From the NCBI GenBank assembly GCA_012718975.1, contig JAAYBF010000214.1:1-64000 (forward strand): a stretch of 64,000 nt of DNA, in the 5' to 3' direction. Positions within the stretch are counted from its first letter, which is position 1; the number at the start of each line of letters is the position of its first letter. Shown here one piece after another: positions 38,904-48,922 of the stretch. The notes under the pieces were generated by a model. It saw only the letters and a program-made list of their open reading frames with translations, did no database searches and had not been told where the DNA came from. The DNA is from Solirubrobacterales bacterium. Its GTDB lineage: Bacteria; Actinomycetota; Thermoleophilia; Solirubrobacterales; Thermoleophilaceae. The translations under genes were made by a program, and so were the position numbers.

Positions 38904-39239
38904 CTACCGCCGCAAAGCCACCAGCGCGGCGCCGAGCGCGACGATCATCAGAAGGGGGGCCAGAAGGTTGTCGAGGACGTAGCCCACGGCGCCGACCAGG
39001 CGGTGGATCACGCCGATCACGCCGCGCCGGCTATAGCGGTCGGCAACCATGTCGGTGAGCGGATCGTCGCTTACGGCGTCGATTGCGATGTCGAGATCGC
39101 TGCGCGGGGCGGACCCGCCGGACGACTCGACGGTTTCGGCGGGCGTTCGGGACCCGCCGTCGTCGCTCCCCGGCAGCCAGAGGAAGGTCGCGGCGGCGAG
39201 GCAGGCGACAGCCAGGACGACGAGCCCCCGGGTGCTCAT
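38904..39239 (-). CDS. Small membrane protein
   Basis: N-terminal signal/TM and C-terminal TM 'LLAPLLMIVALGAALVAL'; overlaps the upstream gene by 4 nt. Confidence 0.6.
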   Translation of the reverse strand: MSTRGLVVLAVACLAAATFLWLPGSDDGGSRTPAETVESSGGSAPRSDLDIAIDAVSDDPLTDMVADRYSRRGVIGVIHRLVGAVGYVLDNLLAPLLMIVALGAALVALRR

Positions 39240-40174
39240 GCCGGACCTCCCGGCGCGGTGCTGTCGCCGTCTGTCGCCGCCTCGGCCCGGGAGCGGTACG
39301 CGTTGAACGCGTCACCGGCCAGCAGGGCTGCCAGTACGCCCAGGCCGCCGCCCAGCAACAGCCATGGGACGAACGCCTCGATCGGCCGGTGGATGTGATG
39401 GTAGTGGCGCTCGACCTGGATGACTCGGGTGCCGTCGACCTCGGTCTCGTCCTTGCGGTCGACCGGCCCGCGGATCAATGGTGCGTTGGCGTTGCTGGGA
39501 ACAGTGATCGCGGCGGCAATCAACAATCCGGCGGTGGCCACGGCTAGTGCACTGTCGGTCGCGGCTACGAGCCACCTGCGGGAGCGGGGCAGACGGCGCC
39601 GCCGAAGACCGGCCATCGCTCCGGCGACGATCAGCGCGAGTATCGCGGCGGGGCCCCACAGTGTGTGCCAGATGAAGTCGACCGACCAGTGGTGGTCGTG
39701 GACGTGGACGACGCGCCGTACGACATCGGGGCCGTCCGGGGCGGCGTCCCGCTCGCGACCATCGTCGCCGCGGGCCTCCGGCTCGGGCCGGCCGCCCCCG
39801 TCTCCCGGCGGCTGCGTGGGGGCCGGGATGGAGCCTCGCCGTGTGGGCGCGGGCGGCCGTGGGGCATCGATCACTGCCGGCGTCGTGGCCGGCGGTGGGC
39901 GCGGGGGCGCGGGTTGGGGCGTGTTGTCCGCCGCCTCGGTGGTCGTCGGCGGAGGCGCAGGGTCCTGCGACGCGTACAGCAGGAAGGCGGCGGCCGCCAG
40001 GGCGGTCAGCGCGAGTAACCGCAGCAGCCACTGTGGGGGCGAACGCCTGGGCGGGCGGTTGTGCGGCGGCCTCACCCGGCGCGGATGGAGCGGTCCGGGC
40101 GGTCGGGCGTGCGGACGACGGACGACTGCTCCGGGCCGGAGCCCGCCGGGCAACCGAACGGCGCGTGGCAGCAT
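39236..40174 (-). CDS. Pro-rich membrane protein with His-rich membrane-proximal segments
   Basis: TM helices; 'RRVVHVHDHHWSVDFIWHTLWGPAAIL' and 'VERHYHHIHRPIEAFVPW'. Confidence 0.6.
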   Translation of the reverse strand: MLPRAVRLPGGLRPGAVVRRPHARPPGPLHPRRVRPPHNRPPRRSPPQWLLRLLALTALAAAAFLLYASQDPAPPPTTTEAADNTPQPAPPRPPPATTPAVIDAPRPPAPTRRGSIPAPTQPPGDGGGRPEPEARGDDGRERDAAPDGPDVVRRVVHVHDHHWSVDFIWHTLWGPAAILALIVAGAMAGLRRRRLPRSRRWLVAATDSALAVATAGLLIAAAITVPSNANAPLIRGPVDRKDETEVDGTRVIQVERHYHHIHRPIEAFVPWLLLGGGLGVLAALLAGDAFNAYRSRAEAATDGDSTAPGGPA

Positions 40175-40183
40175 GGCCGGCCC

Positions 40184-40882
40184 CTAGCGCCAGATCAGGT
40201 TAGCGCCCGTCGCCTCGGCGAACTCGGCCCAGAACGGCTCGACGTATCGGATGCGGTCTGTCCAGACGGGGCCGTTGGCTCGCCGGCGGCCACCGAACGG
40301 GAAGTGCAGATCGGCGCCGTCCAGGTCGGGCAGGCCGTGCCTACGCTCGATCGTCTCGATCAGCGCGCGACGGTCCACCGCCGTGGCGATCTCGTCGATA
40401 CGCATGTCGACGTCGCGTGAGCGCTCGATGCCGTCCGACAAGACGATCACGGTCGCGCAGTCGAGGTCGCCGAGGACGTCCAACCCACCGATGATGTTCG
40501 AGCCCTTGGTCGGATTCCGGACGTCGCTCAGAGACTCGTCGGCGTCGTCATCCACCTCGTCGAGAAAGTCGCCCACCGCGATCGATCGCTCACCGGACTT
40601 CTCGAACCCCGCGACGTCCCCGAAGTCCGCCCGGATCGGGCGTGCCTCGACGCGCGCATCTCCTTTGACGACCAGCCCCGCAACGTCGGCCCCTTGATCG
40701 GCGAAGCCGTCGACGCTGTCTCGGATGTGGACGCGGTACTCGGGCTCGAGCGCGACTCCCGAGCGCGAGGCGTCCCAGAGATAGCAGGCGGCAATCGATC
40801 TGTCGTCACCACAGGCCGAGGCGAGCGTCGCGCCGGCCAGCAGGACGCCGAGGAGCGCCGTGTACCGTGTTCGCGTCTTCAT
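40184..40882 (-). CDS. Lipoprotein with vWA-like motif
   Basis: 'MKTRTRYTALLGVLLAGATLASACGDD' lipobox; 'CATVIVLSDGIERSRDVDM'. Confidence 0.65.
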   Translation of the reverse strand: MKTRTRYTALLGVLLAGATLASACGDDRSIAACYLWDASRSGVALEPEYRVHIRDSVDGFADQGADVAGLVVKGDARVEARPIRADFGDVAGFEKSGERSIAVGDFLDEVDDDADESLSDVRNPTKGSNIIGGLDVLGDLDCATVIVLSDGIERSRDVDMRIDEIATAVDRRALIETIERRHGLPDLDGADLHFPFGGRRRANGPVWTDRIRYVEPFWAEFAEATGANLIWR

Positions 40883-42168
40883 GCCTCTGACACCCCTGGG
40901 TCGGTAGCAACCGCCGGATCCCCGCCGTTGCGGGACGGATCGCCGTGCGAAGCGATGTCGTGCCGGCCGAGATGCCGGTCTCGGAGCAGGCGGCCAAGGA
41001 CCTCGTCCGCATCGACGCCCAGCCACGGGACGAGCTTGGCGACGCTCTCCCTGCTCGCGTAGAACCTGGTCGTATAGGCGCCGTGACACGCATGGGCCAG
41101 CCCGCACTCCTCCTCGACGACGAGCCGCACGCTGTCACGGTGACGACCCGCCTTGGCCCTGCTCCTGTGCGCCAGTCGCTCGAAGCGGCGACGTGTCCGG
41201 TGGTCGCGGATCAGCCCGCCACCGGCCCAGAGGTAGCCTCCGAGCGCGCCGACGACCAGTCCGAGTGACTGGACCGCGACGAAGAAGCCGAGCGTTCGGG
41301 TCTCGCGCGCGTTGGTTCCGAGCGATGCGGCGCGTCGCTCGAGCCGCCCGGCTCGCCGGCGGAGGCGCCGGGCCTGCTGACGGGCGCGCGCCGGCACGCC
41401 GCGCAGTGCGCGCTGAGGCTGCCCTCTGGAGCCGACGAGCTCGTCGGCCTCGTCGTTGAGCTCGTCGGCGCGCTCGGTGAGCGTTCCCGAGGTGGCGATG
41501 AGGTCGGCGGCCTCCATGTTCGAGTCACGACCGGAGCCGAGGGCGGCGATCGTCCAGAGGCCGGTCACAAGCACGACCGCGACCGCAGCCGCGAGAGCCA
41601 GCTTCGTCCGGCTCTGCTCGCTGCGCGCCTCGTGAAGGAGATGCCCGATTCCGTGGCCGGCCAGCACCAGGATCGCGCCGGCGGCCAGTGCCATCGGGAC
41701 GCGGAACTCACCGAGGGTGTGATCGAAAGCCACGAGCGAGGTGAGCATGCCCGCAGCCTCGAGGGCGAAGACGACCACCCCGTAGGAGAGCAGGTAGATC
41801 AGCGGCGAGCTGACGAAGAAGTCGAGTACCGGATGGCGCGAGGCGTACGCGGCCTCGGTCTCATCCTGCGCCGCCCGCCTCGGTGCTCGGTCGACTATCG
41901 CCTCCGGTCCCCTCGCCTCCGCGATCCGAGATCTGCTGTCAGCGCGGGCCTTGTGCTTGCGGTAGAGCCTGAGTGGACGCCGGGCTCGTCGTGCGCTCCG
42001 TGCGGTGACCATGCCGGCGAAGTACTCGTCGAGCGGCGAGTCCTGGAGGTCGTCGGTGCCCGCCAGGCTTCCGTGCCGGTCACCGGCGTCACCGGAGAAC
42101 CCCCAGATCGAGTGGTGTCCGAACGGCATGGTGCCGGCGCCGGTGAGCTGTCGGAAAAAGCCAAGCAT
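40879..42168 (-). CDS. Polytopic membrane protein with coiled-coil
   Basis: Several TM segments, central 'TLTERADELNDEADELVGS' coil; ATGA overlap with the 40882 gene. Confidence 0.65.
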   Translation of the reverse strand: MLGFFRQLTGAGTMPFGHHSIWGFSGDAGDRHGSLAGTDDLQDSPLDEYFAGMVTARSARRARRPLRLYRKHKARADSRSRIAEARGPEAIVDRAPRRAAQDETEAAYASRHPVLDFFVSSPLIYLLSYGVVVFALEAAGMLTSLVAFDHTLGEFRVPMALAAGAILVLAGHGIGHLLHEARSEQSRTKLALAAAVAVVLVTGLWTIAALGSGRDSNMEAADLIATSGTLTERADELNDEADELVGSRGQPQRALRGVPARARQQARRLRRRAGRLERRAASLGTNARETRTLGFFVAVQSLGLVVGALGGYLWAGGGLIRDHRTRRRFERLAHRSRAKAGRHRDSVRLVVEEECGLAHACHGAYTTRFYASRESVAKLVPWLGVDADEVLGRLLRDRHLGRHDIASHGDPSRNGGDPAVATDPGVSEA

Positions 42169-42228
42169 CGTAACCCCCTGGGGGCGCCCCCAACGGGTTG
42201 CATGGGGCGCCGCTCCCGCGTTTGGAGC

Positions 42229-42261
42229 CTATAGGAGACACGTGAATGCGGACCACGTCAA
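42229..42261 (-). promoter_or_regulatory. Promoter-like motif instance E: TTGACG-N15-TGTCTCCTATAG (minus)
   Basis: Reverse complement of ctataggagaca...cgtcaa, about 60 nt upstream of the 42168 start. Confidence 0.5.
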
Positions 42262-42401
42262 ATATTCGTTGTGAATCGCAACCGGCGAGGAGGCGAACGG
42301 CGCGCTACGGTAGTGAGGCGCGTGCCGTATGGTGCCCGGTACATCGGTGTTCGCCGCGCGGGGGCGGTCGGCGGGCGGAGGTTCGCTAGCGGGGGAGTCA
42401 C

Positions 42402-45400
42402 ATGGTCATCCCAGGGATCAGCCGGTCGAGTCAGCTTGCCGCCGTGGGGGCGGTGGTGTTCACGCTCGTCCTTCAGGTGCACGCGGCGACTGCGTTGGAG
42501 CGTGTCGAGGTCGGGAAGTGGCAGTCTGGTGATCCGTGTCCCGACGTGCTCGTGCTTGGCGCGAGGGGCTCCGGACAGGAGGACGGGGCCGGCGGTGTGT
42601 CCCCGGGGAGCCCGACGCTGGGGGTCGGGGAGGAGGTCTATCGGTTCGCCGGCTATCTGGCGGGGGTCCTCGAGCCGGAGGGCCTCGCTGTTGCGGTATT
42701 GCCGAACGCGTATCCAGCGGTTCCCCTCGACGAGGCGGTCGGCGGCGATCCCGACTACTTCGACTCCGTGGAGATGGGCGCTGTCGCCGTGGAGATCTAT
42801 GTGGCGCTCGTGGCGTCCCAGTGTGGCGAGGGAACGCGTGTCGTCGTGGCGGGGTACTCGCAGGGTGCCGACGTGTCGAGGGCCGGGACGGCGTCGTTGG
42901 ACGCCCAGTACCACCCGCGCATAGCCGCTCTCGTCCTGTTCGCCGATCCCCGGCACGACCCGGCCGCAGGCGGCTACCACGTCGGCTCCGCTTCTCCGGA
43001 CCACGGAGGAGTCCTCGGCCGCACGGCTCCACCGGCCTGGGTGGTTCGTCGCACCGTGCAGGTCTGCGTCGAGCATGACGTCATCTGCCAGAGCGACAAC
43101 GTCGGGGAGGCGGTCGCGAACTACGTCCAGCACGCGGGCGCCGTCGTGCACAGCTTCGCCTACCGCGAGCCCGCGAACCAGATCCTGACCGCGCTCACGG
43201 TCGCGCCGCTGGTCCGGGCCGCGTCGGGCGCGACCTGCTTCGGCCTACCGGCCACGGTCGTCGGAACTCCCGGCGACGATGCGCTGATCGGAACCGACGG
43301 CGACGACGTGATCGTCGGCGGGGCGGGCGACGACACGATCCGCGCCGGAGGCGGTGCCGACGTCATCTGCCCGGGGCCGGCCGACGGCGACCCGCCGGAC
43401 ACGGGCGCCGACGATGTCCAGGCCGGCAGCGGCGACGACTACATCGCCGCCGGCGACGGGCCCTCGATCATCGACGGTGGCGCCGGCCGCGACTACATCC
43501 TCGGCGGCGCCGGCGACGACCGGATCGACGGCTCAGGCGACGCCGACTACCTCGACGGCGGCGCCGGCGCCGACGAGATCGACGGGGGGTCGGGCGACGA
43601 CTATCTGACGGGTGGAGCGGGTGACGACATCCTGCGCGTCGGCTTGGGCGTGGACTACGTCGATGGCGGTGCCGGCGACGACCGGATGCACGGGCCCGAC
43701 GACCCGGACGGGATCGATGGGGATTACTACGACGCCGGCGAGGGGGACGACGCCGTCTGGGGCAGCCCGGATGGGGAGTACGTCACCGGCGGTCCCGGCC
43801 ACGATCGAATCGAGTCGGGCGGAGGGGACGATCACGTCGAGGGAGGCGACGGGCACGACGAGCTTCGGGCCGGTGACGGCGACGACTACCTGGCCGGGGA
43901 CGACGGTGACGACCACCTCTACGGCGGGGACGGCGACGACTACCTCGACGGCGGTGCCGGAGACGACGGGCTCTGGGGAGGCGACGGCCGCGACCACCTC
44001 GACGGCGGCGCCGGCAACGACGAGCTCGTCGGGGGCGGTGGGTTGGACTACTACGACGCCGGCGACGGTGACGACGCGCTCGACGCGGTCGATCAAGAGC
44101 CCGACGAGCGCTTCGACTGCGGCGCCGGCACCGACGCCCTGGCGATGGACGCCCCCTACGACGACGCAACCGATGAACTCCTCTGCGAGGACGTCGAGGT
44201 CCGGCTCCCCGGCGACACGAACCGTGACGGCACCGTTCGCGTGGCGGTTCTCGGTGACTCCTATATCGCCGGCGTCGGCGGGGTCGATCCGGGCGAGCCC
44301 TACGACGCGGGGACCGACACGCCGGGCAACCGCTGCCGGCGCACCTCCTACTCCTGGGGCCCCCAGATAGCCGAGCGGCTGCGGGCGACGGGTGACGATC
44401 TGCTCTTCGCCGCCTGCAACGGCGCCACCTCCCTCGACGTGACGAGTCGAGGGCAGGAGTCCGAGTCGGGACCCGGCGTCCACGGGAGCCAGCCGCAGGT
44501 GACAACCCTTCGGGACTGGTCCGGGTCGTCGCCCGCCGACATCGTCCTGCTGAGCATCGGCGGCAACGACGTCGGCTTCGCCGGGCTCGTCTCCGACTGT
44601 GGCATCGGCCGTTGCGAGTGGTTCGAGGACGGCCGCCTGACTCTGGCGTTCCAGGAGCGGTACCGACTGGTCGAGACCTATCGCGCCGTACTCGACGCTG
44701 CGCGTGTCGACAATCCGGATGCGGAGCTGTGGGTGTCCAACTACCCGAACGCGCTCTCGGGTGCGACGTGTGGCGCGGTCGGTTACAGCGGCGTGCTGGA
44801 CTGGGTGAGTGACCTGGGCATCGATTCGGAGGAGCAGGCATTCCTGCGTGACGGCTTTCTGGAGACGTTGAACGAGAGCGTTGCCTGGGCGGCCGCTCAA
44901 GCGGGCGCCCACCTGATCGATCTGGAGGACGAGGCCGCCGGTCATGAGCTGTGCTCGTCCGAGCCCTACTTCAACGGCGTCTCGACGGGATTTCAGGGCG
45001 ATGGCCCCTGGGTCGTCTCGGCGAGGACCGCGCATCCGAACAAGGACGGCTACGCGCATTTCGCAGACGTGATCTGGGATCGGCACCGGTTCGACTTCGG
45101 CGCCGGCAACCCCGAGCCCAGCGGCGGCAGCGGGCCGCTCCCGACCCTCACCGGGTCGCTCCGTCTCGGCCCCGATCCGGTGTCGCTGCAGGACACGGCG
45201 CCCGCGGAGGTCCTGTTCCAGCCGGGCGCCACGGTGCACCTGCGCGTGGTGGACGCCCCGCCCGCCGACTACCGCCTGGTCGTCCGCTCGCTGCCCAGGG
45301 TACTCGCCGAGGTCACCGTGCCGGCCTCGGGGGCGGTCGATCTCTCCTTCGAGGTTCCCGCCTCGCTGGCGCCGCACAGCCATTGGCTGACTCTCGAGAC

Positions 45401-45971
45401 CGCGGACGGCGTTCCCGCTCTCAGCGCCATCCTGCAGGTCGGCCCGGCGCCGGGATGCGAGCTCGAAGACGGTGATGCCGATGCCGATGGCGACCGGATC
45501 CCCGACCGGTGCGACAGCGCGTCGTCCGACGGCCCGCTGGCGGACGCCGACTCGGACGGCGTGGTCAATCGTGACGACAACTGCTCGCTGGTCGCCAACC
45601 CGGGGCAGGCGGACATCGACGGCGACCGTCTCGGTGACGCCTGCGATCCCTCGCAGGGTGGAGATCCCACCAGCGGCTACATCGTCGATGCGGACGACGA
45701 CGATCCGCCCACCTGCTCCTGTCGCCACCGCGGCCCATGCTGGTCGCCGGCGGCATGGCTGCCGCGCGCGATTCACCGGCTTCACCGCCGCTTCGGCCTA
45801 CACCGCGGGCTCGCCCATCCCCGCCCCTGTCGCAGCCATCGTCACGGGGGCCATCGCGGGCACGATCAGAAGCCTCGGGGCAAGGCGCGTCGAGATCGGA
45901 GCGATCGGCACCACGGCAGGGGCAAGGACGAGCGGAAGTCGCACCGTCGCGGTCGGTCACGCGGTCGCTGA
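42402..45971 (+). CDS. Secreted multidomain protein: cutinase-like + RTX Ca-binding repeats + SGNH hydrolase + TSP3-like repeats
   Basis: 'PDVLVLGARGSGQ...VVVAGYSQGADVSRAG' (cutinase); 'GGAGDDxIxGGxGxD' nonapeptides; 'VAVLGDSYIAGVGG...ISGGNDVGF-type LLSIGGNDVGF' (SGNH); 'DADGDRIPDRCD...DSDGVVNRDDNCSLVANPGQADIDGDRLGDACD' (TSP3). Confidence 0.9.
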   Translation: MVIPGISRSSQLAAVGAVVFTLVLQVHAATALERVEVGKWQSGDPCPDVLVLGARGSGQEDGAGGVSPGSPTLGVGEEVYRFAGYLAGVLEPEGLAVAVLPNAYPAVPLDEAVGGDPDYFDSVEMGAVAVEIYVALVASQCGEGTRVVVAGYSQGADVSRAGTASLDAQYHPRIAALVLFADPRHDPAAGGYHVGSASPDHGGVLGRTAPPAWVVRRTVQVCVEHDVICQSDNVGEAVANYVQHAGAVVHSFAYREPANQILTALTVAPLVRAASGATCFGLPATVVGTPGDDALIGTDGDDVIVGGAGDDTIRAGGGADVICPGPADGDPPDTGADDVQAGSGDDYIAAGDGPSIIDGGAGRDYILGGAGDDRIDGSGDADYLDGGAGADEIDGGSGDDYLTGGAGDDILRVGLGVDYVDGGAGDDRMHGPDDPDGIDGDYYDAGEGDDAVWGSPDGEYVTGGPGHDRIESGGGDDHVEGGDGHDELRAGDGDDYLAGDDGDDHLYGGDGDDYLDGGAGDDGLWGGDGRDHLDGGAGNDELVGGGGLDYYDAGDGDDALDAVDQEPDERFDCGAGTDALAMDAPYDDATDELLCEDVEVRLPGDTNRDGTVRVAVLGDSYIAGVGGVDPGEPYDAGTDTPGNRCRRTSYSWGPQIAERLRATGDDLLFAACNGATSLDVTSRGQESESGPGVHGSQPQVTTLRDWSGSSPADIVLLSIGGNDVGFAGLVSDCGIGRCEWFEDGRLTLAFQERYRLVETYRAVLDAARVDNPDAELWVSNYPNALSGATCGAVGYSGVLDWVSDLGIDSEEQAFLRDGFLETLNESVAWAAAQAGAHLIDLEDEAAGHELCSSEPYFNGVSTGFQGDGPWVVSARTAHPNKDGYAHFADVIWDRHRFDFGAGNPEPSGGSGPLPTLTGSLRLGPDPVSLQDTAPAEVLFQPGATVHLRVVDAPPADYRLVVRSLPRVLAEVTVPASGAVDLSFEVPASLAPHSHWLTLETADGVPALSAILQVGPAPGCELEDGDADADGDRIPDRCDSASSDGPLADADSDGVVNRDDNCSLVANPGQADIDGDRLGDACDPSQGGDPTSGYIVDADDDDPPTCSCRHRGPCWSPAAWLPRAIHRLHRRFGLHRGLAHPRPCRSHRHGGHRGHDQKPRGKARRDRSDRHHGRGKDERKSHRRGRSRGR
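43270..44120 (+). repeat. RTX-type nonapeptide-coding repeat block
   Basis: Repeated 'GGxGDDxLxGGxGxDyldGGaGdD' in the 42402 CDS. Confidence 0.9.
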
Positions 45972-46048
45972 CTCGCGTAGGTGAACGGACGATTCCTGTT
46001 CACACGCGGCGATTGGCATAAATGAGAACATCGCACTACGGTTGCGCG

Positions 46049-47617
46049 ATGCGTCGCACAGCCGCCATAGCCGTTCCAGTGTGTCTTCTGCTGTTCTCCC
46101 TGCTGCCCGCCGCGGAGGCGTCGGCCCGGCCGGTGATCCTGCCGGTTGCCGGTGTGGATCCGGGCGGGTTGGGCCTGCTGGAGGTGGTGGCGCCGCCGCG
46201 GGCGCGGGCCTGTGCGCTGTCCGTCCGAGGCAGGACCCGCCGAGGCGCGACCCGTCGCCAGGGCCCCTTCGCCGTCCGCCTGGGTGGACCGACCCGGCTC
46301 GTCGGGTGGAAGGTACCCAGAGGCGCCCGCGGCAAGTGGGTCGCCAGGCTCTCCTGCCGGGCCGCCGAGCGGCGCAACGGCGGGCGCGGGCGCTCGCTCG
46401 GCTCTGCCAGGCGGGCGATCGTCGTCGGGCGACGCGGGCCGGCGCGCGGTCGCCTGGTACGGCCCGGGTCCGTGCGTGTGCGGCGCGGGTCGATCCCCGA
46501 GATGCCCGCTGGCGCGTTCGCGCGGGCGGCGCTGATCCCGGGCATCAACTCGCCGCTCAGCCAGGACGATGTCGACACCGGTCGCTCTGACGAGCCGTTT
46601 CACGCGTGCAGCTTCAGTCCCTGGATCGCGAGCACCCGCACGACCGGCGAGTTCGTGGGGACGAAGATCCAGTTCGTTCCCACCGCGGCCGCGAGGGCGC
46701 ATGCGGCGCGCACCTACACCGGCTACAAGGGCTTCCGGGACGGCGGTGACTCGCGCAACCCCGTGTACTCGTGGATGTGGGCCGACCTCAACCGGTGCGC
46801 TCACCTGAGTGCGAACATGACGCCCGAGCACCGGCACACCATTTACGTCCAGATGGCGTGCCACGCGCGCTGGGGGGCGACCAGCCGGATCGGAGGCAAC
46901 ACATGGGATCTGGAGGCGTGGCGCAAGGACGTGAGTTGGGCACGGGGGCTGTCCTTCGGGGGTGGTTGCGGACGCGACTACGGCTACCTCGACGACGCGG
47001 GGGACTTCCTCGTCGGGCGCATCGTCAACGGACGCGGTCGTCCCGAGGCCGACGCTGTCGAGGACCGCAAGGCCTGGCTCGTCGAGCCGCCGCCGCTCGG
47101 AGCGCGCAAGCCCGTTCGCCGGCACGTAACGACGGCGGCCGCCTACGACTGCCTGCTGGCGTCGGGGAGGAAGCCGGCGACCTGGTTCCCGTTCGAGTAC
47201 CTCGACCTCTACCTCGACACAGGTGCCGACGTGACCGACGAGGTCTGCCCCAAGCGGTCGTCCCCACCCGAGGGCGCCCCCGGTCCCTCGCCGGGCTCGC
47301 CTCCGAAGACCTCGCCTCCGAAGTCGCCGCCGCCACCCGCGCCGCCCAAGCCGACCGCCACCAACCTCATCGTGGTTGTCTACGGCGGAGGCCATGTGGG
47401 CGTGGCCTTCGACGTCAGCTGGCGGGCGGGCAGGGACCCGGTGAAGTGCCACTTCTTCCGCGACGGCAAGGAGGTCTTCACCGCCCAGTGCGGCACGCGC
47501 TCCAGCAAGCAGTTCTACGGCGTGCCGCCCGGCGTCCACACCTTCTACGCGAAGGTCAGCGACCGCTACGGCGTCTACAGCGACCGCAGCAACGTCGTGG
47601 TCCGTACGACCAGATGA
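46049..47617 (+). CDS. Secreted protein of unknown function with Pro/Ser/Lys linker and C-terminal Ig-like region
   Basis: Signal 'MRRTAAIAVPVCLLLFSLLPAAEASA'; low-complexity 'SPGSPPKTSPPKSPPPPAPPKPTATN'. Confidence 0.6.
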   Translation: MRRTAAIAVPVCLLLFSLLPAAEASARPVILPVAGVDPGGLGLLEVVAPPRARACALSVRGRTRRGATRRQGPFAVRLGGPTRLVGWKVPRGARGKWVARLSCRAAERRNGGRGRSLGSARRAIVVGRRGPARGRLVRPGSVRVRRGSIPEMPAGAFARAALIPGINSPLSQDDVDTGRSDEPFHACSFSPWIASTRTTGEFVGTKIQFVPTAAARAHAARTYTGYKGFRDGGDSRNPVYSWMWADLNRCAHLSANMTPEHRHTIYVQMACHARWGATSRIGGNTWDLEAWRKDVSWARGLSFGGGCGRDYGYLDDAGDFLVGRIVNGRGRPEADAVEDRKAWLVEPPPLGARKPVRRHVTTAAAYDCLLASGRKPATWFPFEYLDLYLDTGADVTDEVCPKRSSPPEGAPGPSPGSPPKTSPPKSPPPPAPPKPTATNLIVVVYGGGHVGVAFDVSWRAGRDPVKCHFFRDGKEVFTAQCGTRSSKQFYGVPPGVHTFYAKVSDRYGVYSDRSNVVVRTTR

Positions 47618-48861
47618 CGGTACGCCCGCCGATGATCATGACGACGGCCGCGGCGGGCAGCGCTGCCGCCGCACGGACCGGGGCGGCGAAGCGGGGAAGC
47701 GCCAAGATCAGGCCCCCCACGCAAACGAGTAGGTAGAACCAGGCGTGATGGACGAAGCCGCCGTTCCCGGAGCTGCCGGCCCAGAGGAGGGAGTACCGGT
47801 CGGAGACCGCGGATGCCGCCGGGATGGCGGGCGGCTCGTATCCGTACTTGTCGACCTCGGAGGGAGCGGCCCGGACGTAGTCGGGCGTGTGGCCGATTCC
47901 GGCCTGAAGTCGCCAGAGGAACGCCCTACCGCGCAGGTAGTCGACCGGGTGGTCGATGATGGCCTGCCGCCACGCTCGCGAGATGGCGGCGACCTCCTCG
48001 TCGGTGAGCACCAGGCGGGCCTTTCGGGCCGTTCCGGCGGCGATCTCCTCCGGGTGCGGAACCCGCATGTAAAGCGCGTTGTGCGGGAGCCAGAGCCTGC
48101 GTACCTCCTCGGGCGTCTGTGCGAGTACGCCGTCGGGTGGGAGTCTCGGGATCAGCTGTCGCTCGGTCTTCAACGTCAGGTATCCGAGGTCGTAGAGGAA
48201 GGTGAGGGACTCGGGGTGAAGCGCGTGCTCTCGCACGGCCCGGTCGGTGCCGGTCACGGCGACCATCGCGACGACCGTGGCGACCGCGCCGGTCGCCGAC
48301 GCCGCGATGGCCGGGTGGGATGCGATGCGACTTGGGAGCCGCCGCGCATCGACGAGCGTGAACGCGACGGCTGCGAGGGTGACGAACACCGGCGCGACCG
48401 CGGTGAAGCCGTTCTGCCGTGCCGCGATGGCGACGGTTCCCGCCAACAGGCCGGCGGCGACCAGGCCCGCGCGCCGCTGCCGGCCCGCTGACCTCGCGGC
48501 CGTCACCGCGCAGCCGACGGCAAGCAGGGTCGCGGCGACGAACCAGCTGTCGCGACCGATCAGTCCGACGAAGCCGAAGGTCGCCGGCGCCAGTGTCACC
48601 GGGAGCGTGAGCAGCGCCGCGGCTGGGCGGCCGAGGCAGGAGCGCAGCACGAGATAGATGCCGACGACGAGCGTGCAGGTCTGGAGGAGCAGGACGCCGC
48701 CGGACTCGACTCCCAGCCACTCGTGGCCCCGCCGCCACAGCCAGCTGAGCGACGCGGTCCAGTGGTCCACGATCGGCAGGTCGCCGCGCGCGATCGCGAG
48801 CAGGCCCCGGGCGTCGGCGTTGAGGCGGCCCGGCCAGTGGGGCGCGAGCAGCACGACGACC
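47556..48861 (-). CDS. Polytopic membrane protein (GT-C-like)
   Basis: Multiple TM segments; 'LIGRDSWFVAATLLAVGCAV'; start uncertain (probable GTG near 48861). Confidence 0.6.
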
Positions 48862-48922
48862 GTGAGGGTCAGGACCGCGACCGCGGCTGCGCGGCCCGTG
48901 CGGGAAGGCTGGCTCAGTCACC

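Noticed and set aside
43270-44120. Short regularly spaced repeats suggestive of CRISPR
   Set aside because: The repeats are in-frame, degenerate and encode RTX nonapeptides; no constant repeats with unique spacers
43533-45785. 750-aa minus-strand ORF in the cutinase/RTX region
   Set aside because: Antisense shadow of the RTX repeats (VVVAVAPxV repeats mirror GGxGxD); no independent evidence
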